Below, piece by piece: positions 6,472 through 6,914 of a stretch of DNA of 6,914 nt. Under the pieces are notes generated by a model that searched no databases, was not told the origin of the DNA, and was given only the letters and a program-made list of their open reading frames with translations. A program made the position numbers and the translations under genes. Source of the DNA: DSFT01 sp032249175 (lineage in GTDB: Bacteria > Hydrothermota > Hydrothermia > LBFQ01 > DSFT01); assembly GCA_032249175.1 (NCBI GenBank), contig JAVVGK010000085.1, positions 1 through 6,914 on the forward strand, in the 5' to 3' direction. Position 1 is the first letter of the stretch; each line of letters opens with the position of its first letter.

Positions 6472-6914
6472 TACAGGCAAGCCCTGCCTGTTTGATGAAT
6501 TCATTCCAATCATTTACTATTTTTTCTTTTTTATTGAATTGGTTTTCGTCTATGTAAAATCTTTGCGAACCTCGGATAAAAACTTTCTCTACCCAATCAT
6601 TTTCAAGTCCATCGCAAATACCTATAATTTCTAGTTTATTATTATCATTCAAGATAACATCTATGAAAGGATGGAATACAGGAGATGGGACCTTAACAAT
6701 TCCTGCTATAATGAAAAGTGGAACTAATGTGTTTGCCTCACCAGAAGATTGAGCATAAAGACCATTTTTTATAGCATTTAAAATATCACATATTCGCTTT
6801 TTCTTTTCATTTCCATCAAGTTCAAAAATAACTCTGTGTTTGTTTCCAGCTTGCTCAATTTTTATAGTACCGTTTTTAACTTTATATTCATTTGCATTGC
6901 TTTTCTGAACATTT
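6455..6914 (-). CDS. cas7: Cas7 (Cst2/DevR-like), Cascade backbone subunit, C-terminal part
   Basis: The reading frame is open from the right edge to the TGA at 6455 and gives the last 152 residues of a Cas7; the N-terminal part lies outside the window. Cas7 polymerises along the crRNA to form the Cascade backbone. The segment RICDILNAIKNGLYAQSSGEANTLVPLFIIAGI followed by PSPVFHPFIDV resembles the C-terminal half of the Cst2/DevR branch, which is found with Cas5t in type I-B systems; the neighbouring cas5 supports this. The tail NDWNEFIKQAGLACNEKQS runs through the 19-bp hairpin, so its last residues (about ten) may be an addition made when the hairpin or insert arrived. The gene overlaps the next by 17 bases. 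Cas7 identity is good; the subfamily is less certain because only part of the protein is visible. Confidence 0.82.
   Translation of the reverse strand, partial: NVQKSNANEYKVKNGTIKIEQAGNKHRVIFELDGNEKKKRICDILNAIKNGLYAQSSGEANTLVPLFIIAGIVKVPSPVFHPFIDVILNDNNKLEIIGICDGLENDWVEKVFIRGSQRFYIDENQFNKKEKIVNDWNEFIKQAGLACNEKQS
6473..6491. repeat. GC-rich 19-bp perfect inverted repeat at the cas7/insert junction
   Basis: ACAGGCA-AGCCC-TGCCTGT forms 7-bp arms around a 5-base loop. Twelve of its 19 bases are G or C, in otherwise very AT-rich DNA. It lies inside the last codons of cas7, where it is read as Gln-Ala-Gly-Leu-Ala-Cys, and ends one base before the ATG of the DUF6922 gene. No T-run follows on either strand, so it is not an intrinsic terminator. 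It could be a dispersed palindromic element, a mark of the insertion event, or an mRNA hairpin that hides the ribosome binding region of the next gene. Confidence 0.7.

Noticed and set aside
6473..6491. The hairpin as a transcription terminator after cas7
   Set aside because: No T-run follows on either strand, and the coding continues directly through it.
6472..6513. Longer start for the DUF6922 gene
   Set aside because: The extra 14 residues are read from within cas7 and the hairpin, lie outside the conserved domain, and the ATG at 6471 is better placed.
6455..6652. A separate 65-residue protein starting at a TTG
   Set aside because: The frame stays open to the window edge and the upstream residues match Cas7, so this is only the end of cas7.

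Overview
The window is the downstream part of a type I-B-like CRISPR-Cas operon. Every gene lies on the minus strand, so transcription runs from the high to the low coordinates. The DNA is very AT-rich, and the proteins are rich in Lys, Ile, Glu, Asn and Phe. Good Shine-Dalgarno sites (AGGAGG, AAAGGAGG) show bacterial-type translation. AT-rich DNA, a Cst2/Cas5t-like effector and DUF6922/AbiEii-like pairs would suit a thermophilic or uncultivated AT-rich bacterium, but the window does not fix the taxon.

Layout in transcription order: the 3' part of cas7 (6914-6455, cut by the window edge); a three-gene insert unrelated to CRISPR (6471-5174); cas5 (5186-4386); cas3 with HD nuclease and helicase (4383-1786); cas4 (1805-1278); cas1 (1285-335); cas2 (333-67); then 66 bp of very AT-rich non-coding DNA at the left edge, possibly the start of a CRISPR leader. 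cas8 and cas6 are not visible and would be expected beyond the right edge. No CRISPR repeat, tRNA or rRNA was seen. Genes overlap by 7-20 bp or lie 1-2 bp apart, so the whole window reads as one polycistronic unit.

The unusual part is the insert between cas7 and cas5. In these operons the two genes are normally adjacent, because their products are subunits of the same Cascade complex. The insert holds (A) an 83-aa DUF6922-type protein, (B) a 189-aa AbiEii-like nucleotidyltransferase (NTase), and (C) a 163-aa protein in which a second DUF6922-type domain is fused to the first part of a second NTase. This looks like a duplicated antitoxin-toxin module, A-B followed by A'-B'. Both NTase copies are damaged, in different ways. 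B has full length, but the second Asp of its DxD metal-binding motif is Val. C keeps DLD but stops at the cas5 ribosome binding site, before the second half of the NTase fold. A GC-rich 19-bp perfect hairpin lies at the entry to the insert, overlapping the end of cas7 and covering the ribosome binding region of gene A.

How the parts work together: Cas7 and Cas5 build the crRNA-guided surveillance complex, Cas3 degrades the targeted DNA, and Cas4-Cas1-Cas2 acquire new spacers. The insert is translationally coupled to cas7. It could act as a guard or addiction module, be an accessory regulator, or be a decaying passenger; the sequence alone does not decide. Cas4 also appears to have Glu in place of the conserved His of its RecB-type nuclease motif I.
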